From: Lachancea dasiensis
Taxonomy: Eukaryota; Ascomycota; Saccharomycetes; Saccharomycetales; Saccharomycetaceae
Length of the DNA: 64,000 nt
Direction: 5' to 3'
Assembly: GCA_900074725.1 (NCBI GenBank)
Contig: LT598461.1
Span: 1-64,000 of the forward strand
The position numbers and the translations under genes were made by a program. Shown one piece after another: positions 1 through 10,198 of the stretch. The notes beneath the pieces were generated by a model that did not search any database, was not told the DNA's origin, and saw only the letters and a list, made by a program, of their open reading frames with translations. The stretch's first letter is position 1; each line of letters begins with the position of its first letter.

Positions 1-127
1 TTGTCCCAAAATTCTTGTATTCCATGTCCTACGATTCCCAACGCACCTTGAACGCCATGTCCTAAAAATCCCAAATAACTTTTTCAAGCTGGCCTTGTCT
101 CATAATTCACGAACTATCATATATAAT

Positions 128-790
128 GTGAGCTCCCTGCTTCAGATCTGCCAGCACTCGTCATACACTCTTGATCACGGGACACTACGCCCGTTTCTAC
201 CTTCTACACCCAGACACCATCGTACCTCGGCTGTTTAGACCCTTCAGATTTTGCCATTTTTTCCACCCTCTCCTGGATGTTATGCACTCAATCGATTCGG
301 CAGCTCACAAAAGTAGCGTTCCGCACCTCCCCTTGGGTGAGCTCCCTGTCCCAGACTTGCCAGCACTCGTCATACACTGCCTGGTCACGGGAGCACTATG
401 CACTCGTCATACCATCTTGATCACGGGACCGCTACGCCCCATCCCTACCTCCTCGATCCTCCACCCAGACACCATCGAACCTCAGCAGTTAGACCCCTGA
501 GATTCCGCCATTTTTCCGCCCTCTCGTGAATGTTAAGCACTCAATCGATACGGCAGCTCCCAACTGTAGCATTCCGCACCTTCCCTTGGGTGAGCTCCCT
601 GTCCCAAACTTGCCAGCCCTCGTCATACACTCTTGATCACGGGACACTACGCCCATTCCTACCGCCTCCACCCAGACACCATCGTACCTCGGCTGTTTAG
701 ACCCTCGAGATTTCGGCACTTCTCCCACTATTTTCCAAACTCACCACTTCTATCATATTATGCACCCTCAGGAGTACCTTAGCCACCCCA
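128..790. repeat. Subtelomeric tandem repeat, block 1 (about three units)
   Basis: Three tandem units begin at about 128, 337 and 590, each opening with GTGAGCTCCCTG and carrying the markers CACCCAGACACCATCG, TTAGACCC and, in the first two, CAATCGAT. The middle unit is longer through an internal extra piece. The last unit ends in TCTATCATATTATGCACC, as block 2 does. Short open frames inside are by-products of the repeat. Position at the window start and lack of genes suggest a subtelomere. Confidence 0.85.
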
Positions 791-1290
791 CCTCTATCTT
801 TCCTGGTCTTCCGCCCCTCTCCCTGGTCTCCCAATGCCTCTTCGACTGTGCCTCAGAAGTACTCCTCTACCCAGCCTCTCAACCCGCGAGAGCGTGCTTC
901 TTCGCCACGTGACTTTTCTTACCTCCCATCAATCATGATCTACGTATCGCAGGAGTGAGGACTCGAGGAACAGACGCACGTGATCGGCCCGTCTGCGAAA
1001 AGTGCGATGTTCTCAGTGCCAGCGAGCTTTCCCACGTACTTGGAAGCCGGCCATGTATATTTCCCGCTGTGCGTTTACCCTTGCTTCTGTATTACTCTAC
1101 CCCCGAGCAGTTCCAGGCACTAAAAATGCATTCTTCCAAAACCTTGTAGCGTAGCACGCTAATGCGAAGAAACAGACACTTTCGACTAGGCTCCTTCTGA
1201 CCCCAATTACCTCATGATGTAGCTAAAATTTCGTCAATCCTGGAAACACCGCTTGAAGCGGCTACCTCAATGCCGGATCACGTGACCCTC
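791..1290. other. Spacer between subtelomeric repeat families, no gene seen
   Basis: The stretch is pyrimidine-rich on the plus strand at first (many CCTC/CTCC runs). I see no convincing reading frame or RNA gene. It ends in GGATCACGTGACC, which contains an E-box-like CACGTG core of the Cbf1 type. Confidence 0.5.
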
Positions 1291-1606
1291 TGGGTGCAAA
1301 TTCCTTTTTTCGGTACTCGAGGGAAAGTTTTTCGGCACAGGTGGTAGAGTAGTGAAAAAAGTTTTTCGGGACAGAAGGTGAAAAAAGTGGAATTAGTATG
1401 GGGATTACGGCGGAAGTGGGTGTGGTACCCTTATAAGGCAAGCCGTAATTTTCGTCAGGCCTGGGTGCAAATCCTTTTTTCGGTACTCGAGGGAAAGTTT
1501 TTCGGCACAAGTGGGGTCGAGTGAGAAAAGTTTTTCGGGACAGAAGGTGAAAAAAGTGGAATTAGTATGGGGATTACGGCGGAAGTGGGTGTGGTACCCT
1601 TATAAG
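1291..1606. repeat. Second subtelomeric repeat, two tandem copies of about 171 bp
   Basis: Two copies start at about 1291 and 1462, both opening TGGGTGCAAAT and continuing through CGGTACTCGAGGGAAAG, repeated GTTTTTCGG motifs and GGAAGTGGGTGTGGTACC. The GGGTGTGG core resembles yeast telomeric and Rap1-site sequence, but I cannot say that it is one. The copies are near-identical, with the differences mainly around the central AGTGAAAAAAG part. Confidence 0.8.
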
Positions 1607-1639
1607 GGAGCTCACAAAAATGCATCCCGCAGCTTTCCC

Positions 1640-2100
1640 TTGATGCAGCGCCCTGCTTCAGACTAGCCAGCCCCTCGCCATACGGTGCCTGGTCACGGGA
1701 GCACCACGCCCTTGTCATACCATCTTGATCACGGGACCGCTACGCCCCATCCCTACCTCCTCGATCCTCCACCCAGACACCATCGTACCTCAGCAGTTAG
1801 ACCCCTGAGATTCCGCCAGTTTTCCCGCCCTCTCGTGAATGTTAAGCACTCAATCGATTCGGCAGCTCCAAAAGTAGCGTTCCGCACCTTCCCTTGGGTG
1901 AGCTTCCTGCCCCAGATTTGCCAGCCCATCGCCATACGGTGCCTTGTCACGGGAGCGCTACGCCCATCCCTACCGCCTCCACCCAGACACCATCGTACCT
2001 CGGCTGTTTAGACCCTTGAGGTTTCCACACTTCCCGCACTATTTCTCAACTTACGACCTCTATCATATTATGCGCCCCAGGAGTAGCTCTAGAGTACCTC
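1640..2100. repeat. Subtelomeric tandem repeat, block 2 (two units)
   Basis: Two further units of the family seen at 128-790, beginning near 1643 and 1899. They keep CACCCAGACACCATCGTACC, GTTAGACCCCTGAGATTCC and AAGCACTCAATCGATTCGG. The block ends, like block 1, with TCTATCATATTATGC. A single related piece (GGACACCATCGTACCTC) recurs at about 2164, at the end of the broken gene next door. Confidence 0.85.
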
Positions 2101-2901
2101 CAAATACGCCGCCCAGACTTGCACCACACTATAACGTCCTTACTTACTTCTAATATTACACCCGGACACCATCGTACCTCACCCCCCCTGGCGTACATCA
2201 CTGCCACCACCATGTACAGCGGCACACTCTGTTTGTCACTCAGCTGCACGCCGATGCTCATCAGTCTCAGCCAATGGGTAAACAGCTTCACCGCCGGCAG
2301 CTCCGGGAACCTCGCGTACACCGCCGAGCGAAACTCGAGATTGTAGAACAGCCCGAAATGCATCAGCTTGTACATGTACCATGGTACACGGACTCTCGGC
2401 GCCCGCCATTCGCTCTTGAAGTACACGCGGCGCTTCTCAAAGTCTTTGGAGCTGTTGTACAGGTACGCCATCTCCTGCTCGCCCTCAAACTGCGCCGGGA
2501 GGTACTCCTCTGTGACAGGAAAGTTACCAGTGTTAAAATAAGCTACGATCTCCCTGTCTTGCAGCATTCAGCACACTGCTCCTCTGTGTTGTATCTGAAG
2601 AGGATGATGTAGCAAAGTAGCGATGGTCGATGCCGTAGAGAGTCATGTCCCGGTGCTCCAACCCAGTGAACCCGAGAAACTCAAACACACTAGCTTTCCC
2701 TTTGTACTTATCTCGCAAGAGCGATTTGAGGAGGGAAGAGCTCTGAGTGACGGTATCCCCAGTGGGAGAGATCGATCGGCCATCTTCGGAAGAGTTGCTG
2801 AGAAACTCCCAGTCGTCAATAGGAGCTGCTGTACTAATTGGCTGGTGTTTTTTGTTGGGAATCGTGTGAGGAGAGTGATGGTGATGTGCGCCTAATCGCA
2901 T
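2046..2901 (-). pseudogene. Broken subtelomeric gene of unknown family
   Basis: Two overlapping minus-strand frames together look like one former gene. The upstream part starts at ATG 2901 and is His-, Ser- and Asp-rich with the piece DDWEFLSNSSED. The downstream part is more ordered (motifs EMAYLYNSSKDFEKRR, VPWYMYKLMHFGLFYN) and runs into a subtelomeric repeat. I do not recognise the family. The promoter and first codons are duplicated, inverted and more decayed, at 6385-6595. Expression is doubtful. Confidence 0.55.
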
Positions 2902-3057
2902 AATCAGCGTCAGTAAATATGTGACACAGTGGTATAGAATGATAGTACACAACAGAGGACATACAAATCGAGTTACAAGCTAAGACAAACCGAAGAAAAC
3001 AACTTTTGTCCAATAGGATTGGCGATTGATTAGTTATCGGTGGCGTACGGATCATTG
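2875..3057 (-). repeat. Inverted duplicate of 6385-6567 (promoter and start of the broken subtelomeric gene)
   Basis: The reverse complement of this stretch matches 6385-6567 at close to nine bases in ten by eye, for example CTTCGGTTTGTCTTAGCTTG and GACGCTGATTATGCGATTAG in both. The two arms lie on either side of the a-type mating cassette. Confidence 0.8.
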
Positions 3058-4016
3058 ACCATGACAAGAGTTCTGGGGACATCAAATGCTGTGTATAGAA
3101 TCGATTCAGTACAAATTTAAAGTCATGGATAGAATCTGACATAATGGATATTTGTACTCAAGATATTTATACGATGAGTTGAGCTTTTGCGGCAGCTCTG
3201 GAATATTACAAACTACATCACTTAGCTACGGATAAGGGTATAATGGGCATATTTTGTTACTCGAGACTAACCCTCCGATTGCTAACATGCCAGGGCAGAA
3301 GAATGAGGAAAACCGGCTAGAGCATTCGATGGGATTGAAGAGCCATCATGCATTTATGAGAATGGAGGTTGAACTCTGTACTTCGATGGGTGTTTCCTAG
3401 CGGTGAATTTAAAACGAGGGAAACACATAAGAAAAGGGGCTGGTGGATCAGAAAAAATAGGGATATGAGAATAAAAAAAAAAAAAAAAAATAAATAATAA
3501 TAATAATAAAGTCTATAGTGGTTCTGGAACGGTCTAGTTGTTGTGATACTCTTCCAATAGCTTCTATTTTATAAATTGACTTTGTGATAATTGTTCAAAC
3601 AGATGTCTACTCAAGACTTAGATCTAGTTCTAGTGCTTAGCAAAGTAGTTATGTCATGAAATGACTAGATACGAATCTTATATTAAAAGTAACGAAACCA
3701 CTCGATCTGAGATAAGATCAGAGACAGGAATATCAGTGTCAGGGATTCAAGGGAGCGATGACACCCGATGAGCTCACTTCAGGATTGCGTTGACACCCGA
3801 TGAGCTCACTGCAGAACGGCATATAAAAGAGGACCTTATTGGCCATGCTAATGTTATCCATAGTACTGAAGAGATCAATTAGAAGCTAATAAGTAAGCAG
3901 TAATCAAGAATTGAACCATTATTATACCCGTCTGGTATGATAGAAGTTATCGCTAAGTCCCACTTCTACTTCGGATTGATTATGCCGGACCGTAGCTTAA
4001 CACAGTTAAGAATTAG
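3058..4016. other. AT-rich intergenic stretch; possible solo LTR at about 3539-4002
   Basis: A poly-A run and an ATA/ATT microsatellite lie at 3474-3510. From about 3539 (TGTTGTGATACT) to 4002 (CTTAACA) the sequence has TG...CA ends, a TATAAAAG box near 3832 and two copies of TGACACCCGATGAGCTCACT (about 3758 and 3789). It stops 14 bp before a tRNA gene, which is the usual place for yeast LTR elements. I see no target-site duplication and no second copy in the window, so the LTR reading is tentative; if right, it is an old solo LTR with no internal genes. Confidence 0.35.
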
Positions 4017-4088
4017 GGGCGGTTAGTGTAGTGGTTATCATCCAACCCTTCCAAGGTTGGGACACGGGTTCGATTCTCGTACCGCTCA
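4017..4088 (+). tRNA. tRNA-Gly (anticodon UCC)
   Basis: A full cloverleaf can be drawn: acceptor GGGCGGT pairs with ACCGCTC plus discriminator A, the anticodon stem is CCAAC/GTTGG extended by one C-G pair, and the seven-base loop CTTCCAA gives anticodon UCC. The B box is GGGTTCGATTC. A T-run (TTTTTT from about 4092) follows as a Pol III terminator. No intron. It stands about 450 bp from the a-type cassette and could act as a chromatin boundary. Confidence 0.96.
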
Positions 4089-4475
4089 GAATTTTTTGGA
4101 TCAAAAACCATAAATTTTTTGAAGATTTCCTATGTTGTCCACATCATGAAAATTACCACAACCTTAATTGTGTTTTCAATGCACGAGACCCAACAAAAAG
4201 TGCGTAAGTAGGGACGTTGTTTGGTAGTGAAATTGGCACTTGCAAGCACTCGCAAATGCTGTGTTTGATAATACCAGATAACATGAGGGTCGTTTCGGGC
4301 GAGTTGTTATGTATCATATCGAAAGATACTAGATGAGGGTTCGTAGGATTTTTTGTGAGCATAAACTATCTATCATCTAATCAATTCTAATTAGTTTAAA
4401 AAATGGTAATAGCCTCTCCCTAATCAATCACTTTCGACGCTTGACAGTATTTAATGAGTATAGATAGACAAAGAT
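4089..4475. other. Intergenic region between tRNA-Gly and the a cassette
   Basis: AT-rich sequence downstream of a2. I see no gene. Beyond the a2 stop codon it holds the 3' flank of the a cassette, which has no counterpart beside the alpha cassette. Confidence 0.5.
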
Positions 4476-5150
4476 TCAAAGCAAAAGGGTAGAATCCTCC
4501 CACGAAAAAATATCTTCAATATTATTGGAACGTAGGGCAAAGGTTTGTATAGGTTTCTTCTTCCTGACCCTACCTGTAGCCTCCTTGAGAGAGAATCTGC
4601 CACAGAACGCCTTGTACGTTTTCTTGCTCTCCATGGCTGTACTGTGTGCCCCATTGGTCAGCGTTTCGTAACTGTAGGTTGATGGTATGCACTGTTTTCC
4701 TATTTTATCAATCAGGCTTTGCTTTGTTAGTTGGGTGGTAGGTTTGTCAAATGTTTTATGTTCTTCGAAGACAGCCAGTAACGCATGGTAAGATTGGAAC
4801 GGTCCTTGGTTTCTCTTCCACAGCCATGAAGCAATTTTTGATACTTCTTCAACATTAGATTGAGCTAACTGATCTGATTTGGCACAGTTGGCAATTTTTA
4901 ACACCATGCTGTGAAGGAGACTTCTCATTAGTATGAACTTGTTTTTTGAGCGGGTGACAGAACCCTTGCACAGACCACCGGCATCCTGATCTGTTATGAA
5001 ATGGCACTGTTTAACATGGGGCATAGGGGAGCTTATACATGGAAACTTAGATGTGACAAGTGATTTGTGCTCAGATCCAAATCTTTCTGAATGCTGACTT
5101 TTAGGTATTTGATACTCAAGATACCCTCTAGTCATTTGACATCTCTTCAT
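4476..5150 (-). CDS. MATa2: Mating-type protein a2, HMG-box transcription factor
   Basis: A 224-residue protein with an HMG box at about residues 66-135, recognised from RSKNKFILMR, SKIASWLWKR and YHALLAVFEEHK. Non-duplicated yeasts such as K. lactis keep an HMG-box a2 as the activator of a-specific genes; S. cerevisiae lost it. The gene diverges from a1 (5575) across a 424-bp promoter. The tail is basic (RVRKKKP). The last part of the gene lies in the X block (4534-4686), repeated as a dead fragment at 16503-16655 beside the alpha cassette; the final 18 or so residues come from unique flank. This is probably a silent copy, because an a and an alpha cassette sit on one arm, but silence cannot be read from sequence. 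Confidence 0.85.
   Translation of the reverse strand: MKRCQMTRGYLEYQIPKSQHSERFGSEHKSLVTSKFPCISSPMPHVKQCHFITDQDAGGLCKGSVTRSKNKFILMRSLLHSMVLKIANCAKSDQLAQSNVEEVSKIASWLWKRNQGPFQSYHALLAVFEEHKTFDKPTTQLTKQSLIDKIGKQCIPSTYSYETLTNGAHSTAMESKKTYKAFCGRFSLKEATGRVRKKKPIQTFALRSNNIEDIFSWEDSTLLL
4534..4686 (-). repeat. Mating-cassette X repeat (a-cassette copy)
   Basis: 153 bp that read identically by eye to 16503-16655 in the opposite orientation, from ACCATCAACCTACAG to CAAACCTTTGCCCT. It encodes part of the a2 C-terminus. It bounds the a-specific Y segment (4687-5559) on the left. Confidence 0.92.
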
Positions 5151-5574
5151 TCTTGTAGAAATATGGCAGTCTGTATTCTATTGGAAAGAGAGACCGAAAC
5201 TCTTCGAGATGGATTACTGTTCAGATTCTTTGAATCTTATAACCTGGCGCTCCACCATCTCCTTAAAATGTTTTCACCTCTTCTCATTTCCTTTAAATAT
5301 GTTTCAAATTCCCTTTCTTTGTTATCCTCATTTCCTTAAACTCTTCATGTCCTATGATTTCTTGAGGTGTTTGAGCGGTTCATTTTCCTTTTTTTTCTTT
5401 GACACGCATATCCTTCTCAACTGCCGTGGTGATCCTTCCCTTAGATCTTGAGCAAGCATAGCGATACCATACTGTAGAATATATATGAAATGAACGGCAG
5501 CTTTTGGTGTGTTATTTAATTAAGTTCAGAATTTTTGACGGTGGTTGAGCAGTTACATAAACCCAGTATTGAAA
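5151..5574. promoter_or_regulatory. Divergent a2/a1 promoter inside Ya
   Basis: The region separates the a2 start (5150) from the a1 start (5575). It is pyrimidine-rich on the plus strand. A TATA-like ATATATATG stands about 90 bp before the a1 ATG. I looked for an upstream a1 exon with GTATGT and TACTAAC signals, as in the S. cerevisiae a1 gene, and found none. Confidence 0.5.
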
Positions 5575-5762
5575 ATGGATACGAAAGACATACTTCTCAC
5601 TTTGGAATCAATAAAAAAAGCCTGTAGCGCTTTATGCCGCCAAGAGCAAAGAAGAACTCTGTTATCGAAGGACACTAGACTTTTTTTGGAATCGGTTTTT
5701 GAGAAAAAGAGATGCCCCAATTCAAGAGAACGTAAGGCAATTGCAGACAAATGCGGCTTAAC
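5560..5762 (+). repeat. Mating-cassette Z repeat (a-cassette copy)
   Basis: 203 bp that read identically by eye to the reverse complement of 14255-14457. The block begins AACCCAGTATTGAAAATGG and ends GCGGCTTAAC. It carries the a1 start codon and the homeodomain down to its second helix. Divergence is abrupt on both sides. Confidence 0.93.
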
Positions 5763-5802
5763 ACCCGCTAAGTTTCTCTTCTCTTTACCGCGCAGACTCT
5801 AA
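5575..5802 (+). CDS. MATa1: Mating-type a1, homeodomain truncated at the cassette edge
   Basis: The 75-residue frame starts at the first ATG (MDTKDILLTL). It carries the front of an a1-type homeodomain (RLFLESVFEKKRCPNSRERK, then DKCGLTP) and leaves homology exactly where the Z block ends, followed by an unrelated AKFLFSLPRRL tail. The recognition helix with the WF-N-R signature is missing, so this copy could not bind DNA as a1 normally does. The full version is encoded at 14191-14442. A silent donor whose repeat ends inside the gene would look like this. A spliced extension is unlikely: no GT splice donor follows the break. Confidence 0.8.
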   Translation: MDTKDILLTLESIKKACSALCRQEQRRTLLSKDTRLFLESVFEKKRCPNSRERKAIADKCGLTPAKFLFSLPRRL

Positions 5803-6384
5803 TTTCATGCAACTTCGATATTTAAATTATTGAAAAACTTTATTTATTTACGATAAATTTCAATTCAAGAAAGTGTTTATGAGGCACTCTTTTGAGATTC
5901 AGCTAGATATTATTCGAAATAGCTGCACTGCTAAGGGATCAATATCCTACAGCAGCTTAGCTCTATTGAGGCGAATCTGATTCATTAGTAGAAAGCTTAC
6001 TAAATTTGTCTTGTAAGTCGGTCTTAGCCATTGTAAGATGATAAACCTGGTTCTAGCGAATTCTATTTATCTCTCCGTGATTATTTTAAACAATAGAGAC
6101 CTGAACAAAAGCATGGTATTTATACAATTTATTGAGGCGAATCTGATTCATCAGTAGAAAGCTTACTAAATTTGTCTTGTAAGTCAGACATAGTCATTGT
6201 AAGATGAGTAACTTGGATCTAGGGAATTCTATTTATCTCTCCGTGATTATTTTAGGCATTAGAGCTGGTTCAGTTACCTGAACAAAAGCCTGGTATTTAT
6301 ACAATTCTCACTCGGTGACTCTGGTCAACATATTTATTAATCACCAATTCTAGATCATTCTATTGCCCAAGGATTACGGCTTAA
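5803..6384. other. Gene-free stretch holding a tandem duplication
   Basis: No gene seen. At its centre is a direct tandem repeat, copy 1 at 5964-6129 and copy 2 at 6130-6306. Both carry TATTGAGGCGAATCTGATTCAT, AGAAAGCTTACTAAATTTGT and ATTTATCTCTCCGTGATTAT and end GGTATTTATACAATT. Copy 2 has a short insertion. Origin unknown. Confidence 0.75.
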
Positions 6385-6595
6385 ATGCCGTACACTACCG
6401 GTAACTTATCAATGGCCAATCCCATTGGACAATAGTTGTTCTCTTCGGTTTGTCTTAGCTTGTAGCTCTATTTGTATGGCCTCGGTTGTGTACTATCATT
6501 CTGTACCACTGTGTCACGTACTTCCTGACGCTGATTATGCGATTAGACGTACATCACCATCAGTTCCCTAGTAACTCACATTATTCCCAATAGAT
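6385..6595 (+). pseudogene. Decayed inverted copy of the start of the subtelomeric gene
   Basis: Matches the promoter and first codons of the broken gene at 2046-2901, in the opposite orientation. The equivalent start codon is ATG at 6537 (frame MRLDVHHH), which closes within a few codons. Homology fades after about 6595, so only the 5' end was copied or survives. Confidence 0.7.
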
Positions 6596-9500
6596 ATAAC
6601 TCTTTCCAGAATTAGTATATATGACTTTAAAAAGCCTTACGGTTTTATCAGAACCATTGATTTTCAGTCCGGAGGAGTTCCGTTGTTAGGAAATGTTTGT
6701 AACTTTCATTCAATCTCAATATCAAAGTTCAAGAAAGGCAGCTGCAAACTAACTTCAACCATTCTGCTACCTCCTGTTCGACTTCAAGTATTGAACTCAT
6801 TAGGGACCATGGCTCTTCTCCTTAGGTCTCAAACTTCTTATGTTAGCTAGTATTCATTCACATGAAATGGAGGGTATCAACTACCATGATGAGCTCGAGG
6901 ACAAAAAATTAAAGAGCTGCAGGAGCTCTCGTGCTTGTGCAGCCGTTCTGGTTTCAAAGACGTAAGATGACATAACTAGAATGTCAATTTAGGATGGAAT
7001 TACTTGTAACAGACGAAATGTAATACTTCAGTAGCAGGTATATCGGCTATACAAACCGAGCACCATTACTGCTATCGATAGCTAGCAAACTTAGCAGTCT
7101 TACTTGTATTATCTGGAGTTTCTTATTCACAATGGATAGACAAACAGTGCGTTTGGCTACCAAGCTGCAACCTAATCTCGACTAATCACTCTAAAAGGTA
7201 AATTATGATTAGGTCTTCACCTTGAGACCACTGTTCGTTCAAGTACGATTGTCATATACTTGAGAGTTTTAACGGTTATCAACAGTACTTTCCAAAGTAA
7301 GTGATGTGCTTGCATTTACTCCATTTTGAGGGCAAGAATTTGAGTTTTGGAAGCTATCAATGTGTTTCTTGTTATAATTTACCAAACTCTCCGCAGCTCT
7401 GAGCTTGAATGTGTCAGAGGAGAAAAAAACCTCTGACTACAGTAAACAACTGATACGGGGGTGTTCTGAAAGATCATACAGATTGAGGGGGCAGATGAGG
7501 AGGCATGAGCAAGACACCCAGAGCTCAATCAGTGTTACGATGACTGGTAGGTACTCCCCTGCCTCGAGTGAATATTCATCAGACAGTTAGTGCACATGGA
7601 AACTCACGTCAGTAAGAGATTATCAAGTTCTTTTTTGGTTTCGAAAATGAGCCCATGGTAGAGACTACCTTCACAAGCAACAAATATAATGATTCTAATC
7701 AACATTTAGCGCTGCTTCAAAAGTTGGAAAGTTTCAGAGAAGAGTCAGGCATCACACAGAGTCAGACCACGACGGGAAAGTGATTCTAGTTTTACGAAAC
7801 TAACAAACGGCACTTTAAATCGCATAGACTGATTGCATAGCTTTTAGCTGCAACCAGCAGAATAGGTGAATACTCTGCATTCAAAGAGAAAAACATGGAA
7901 TGAATCTCTATGCTTGAATGATAGACATTGGTAATGGTTTGAACATGCGTTCTTTTACCGAAGGTGCTCTCGACCGTTATAAAAATCAACTTGTACAGAA
8001 GGCAATATTGGTACCAGCATTCACAGAATCGAAGATCAAAAAAAAAAAATTGTTTAAGCTTTTATACGCAAAGTGAGCTGAAGTTTGATGTTCAATACTC
8101 TTCTGTATCGCGGTTTTTTTGATTCAGCTGATAGGACAAGTCTCTAATGCAAATTGGGGCTTTGCTGAAAGTTGGCTATAATATCGCACATCACAAATTT
8201 GAATGAAACAACCAAACTATTTCAGTGCCTTGATTTTCTAAAGTGATTTTATTTGGGAGATAAACATCACTCCTCTCGCTGCTAATTAATATTGATGGGA
8301 GTCACTGCTTGAGTTATATACTATCCCAAAAATGGAAGTATGCTAACAAAATGTCAACTTTTATAAGGTACGTTCATATTTCTGGATATTCGGAACAAGT
8401 CATAAAGTTTGCATCATGGTTGCACTTATACCACACACAATCCGAGAGAAGATGCGCCTTTTTGAACCATCTGTCACGCTTATATGATACCGGGTAAGTA
8501 AGCCTAAATACTTACACGTTGATGACCGTCAGAATAACTTGGCTTCCTCTCTGGTGGCTTTGTTGTGGATTTCACGTCCGATATATCTTATTCTGACCTG
8601 GTTCTTTAATTCTTCTAGAAGTACTACGTTCTTAGATCTGAAACTCAAATAGGTCCAACAAAGAGCGGTTCGCAATGAGATAAGACCGAACAGTGCATAC
8701 TCCACTATCCAGTATAACTTGGTTATCCAGAAAATGCATTGTGGGCAGAAATGTGCCAAAAAATCATTCGAGTTGACCGGCTGTTTTATTTCCTCGGCGA
8801 CTTGAGTAGAAACATGACTATGATTTGGCAAAAACAATCAAGGTCATAGCTTACCAAAGACAGCGCTAGAAAGGGGCTGTTCTTTCAACTTAATTCAAAA
8901 CATCCCTTTGAACTAGCCAATCCACAAATATGTAGCAACCACTAGAAAAGTGTTAAAACCCAAATAACCGAACTTCAGCGTAAATTCCAAACCCTCGACA
9001 GAAAGTCTAAAAGTACTTTCACAACAGCAAGATCAAGACTAAACTGGCTCCTGTGTCCTGTCCTCTACCTTAGGCATTTGAAAGGCTCGGATTTATAGCG
9101 AATAGCCTACTTGTGCCTATTTTCGGTTGAAAACGCTTTATGAGACGGTTGAAGAGTACCTTGCAGGTTAGAATTGGTTTTTTCTATTTTATTAGCGACG
9201 ATCCTCGGCATCAAGTTCAAAAAAGTACTCCAAATCGGTAGTGATCAAGCTGATTTGGAATGAAAGTTTTTGTGTTTTGACAGTTGATTAGCTCAATATA
9301 TATCAATAACACGTTGCCGCTTTGGGCTACAGCAGGTATATGTAAGTAGCCCGATTGCCCTATGACTTTAGACACCAATCAATGTTCTTTTTTTAGAGTC
9401 ACTCATCTCTATAATCAAGTAAGCTCTTTTTAGCCTATCCTTGGCTTAGAAGTGAGCTCGTTTTTCTTTGAACTGTATTAACCTTTCTGTCCAATTCGTT

Positions 9501-10198
9501 AAGCTGGCATGGCTGGCTAATACCATAGATCAATCAGTTTAAGCTTTGGTATTGTGTTATCTTGTAACTGCTTAATTTGCCTATATACGTACTGCCCTAA
9601 AAATTATATAGAGAAGGTATTCTCCGCCATCTATTTTTTTTTTTCTTTGCAGACCGAAGTCTATGGGTGACCAGTAGTACCAGGCAAGCATTGAAATAAA
9701 CTTAATCACTTCTGCTAGATCTTTCGTATCACCTATATTCTATCCACTTTACTAGATGTAAGTCTTCCGAGAGCAGAGTGATATGTATATTTTACAAACT
9801 CTCCTTTTACTTGACAGTAATTAGCTCTTGGCGCCATTTTTATGCCCTCGCAAATATCAGCTCTTGTCAGGAGTGTAAGGGCAGGTTGGTGACAGTTTCA
9901 TTTAAGCTTGCGCTGCCTAATTCATCAAATCCATGGCTTGAAGATAAAAGATATGAAACCACCCCAGGACGATATGGCGAAAAAAGACAACTAATCTGAG
10001 GTGTCGGTATGGCAAAAACTGGTGGGAAAAACAATATGGCACTGGAGACGTGGGGCTTCCAAGTGGGGTAGTGCAAACTTTTCATTACTTCATTCTATCA
10101 AAATTGCGTATACAAGTCTACTCACATTATATAGATTGAAAAAGACCGAAATTGATAGCGCACTTATTCCAGGCCCTCCAGAAAAGTTCTGGGGTCAT
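6596..10198. other. 3.6 kb without a supportable gene
   Basis: AT-rich sequence full of stops in all frames. Open frames of 60-100 codons at 7405-7590, 8309-8497 and 8529-8837 lack a usable ATG or any recognisable motif. I found no tRNA. This may be silenced, decaying sequence between the cassette and the next gene. Confidence 0.55.

Noticed and set aside
7405-7590. 61-codon plus-strand frame.
   Set aside because: It begins at TTG, is short and has no features.
8529-8837. 102-codon minus-strand open frame with hydrophobic stretches.
   Set aside because: It has no ATG in frame and no recognised family. It could be an old gene remnant, but there is nothing to support a call.
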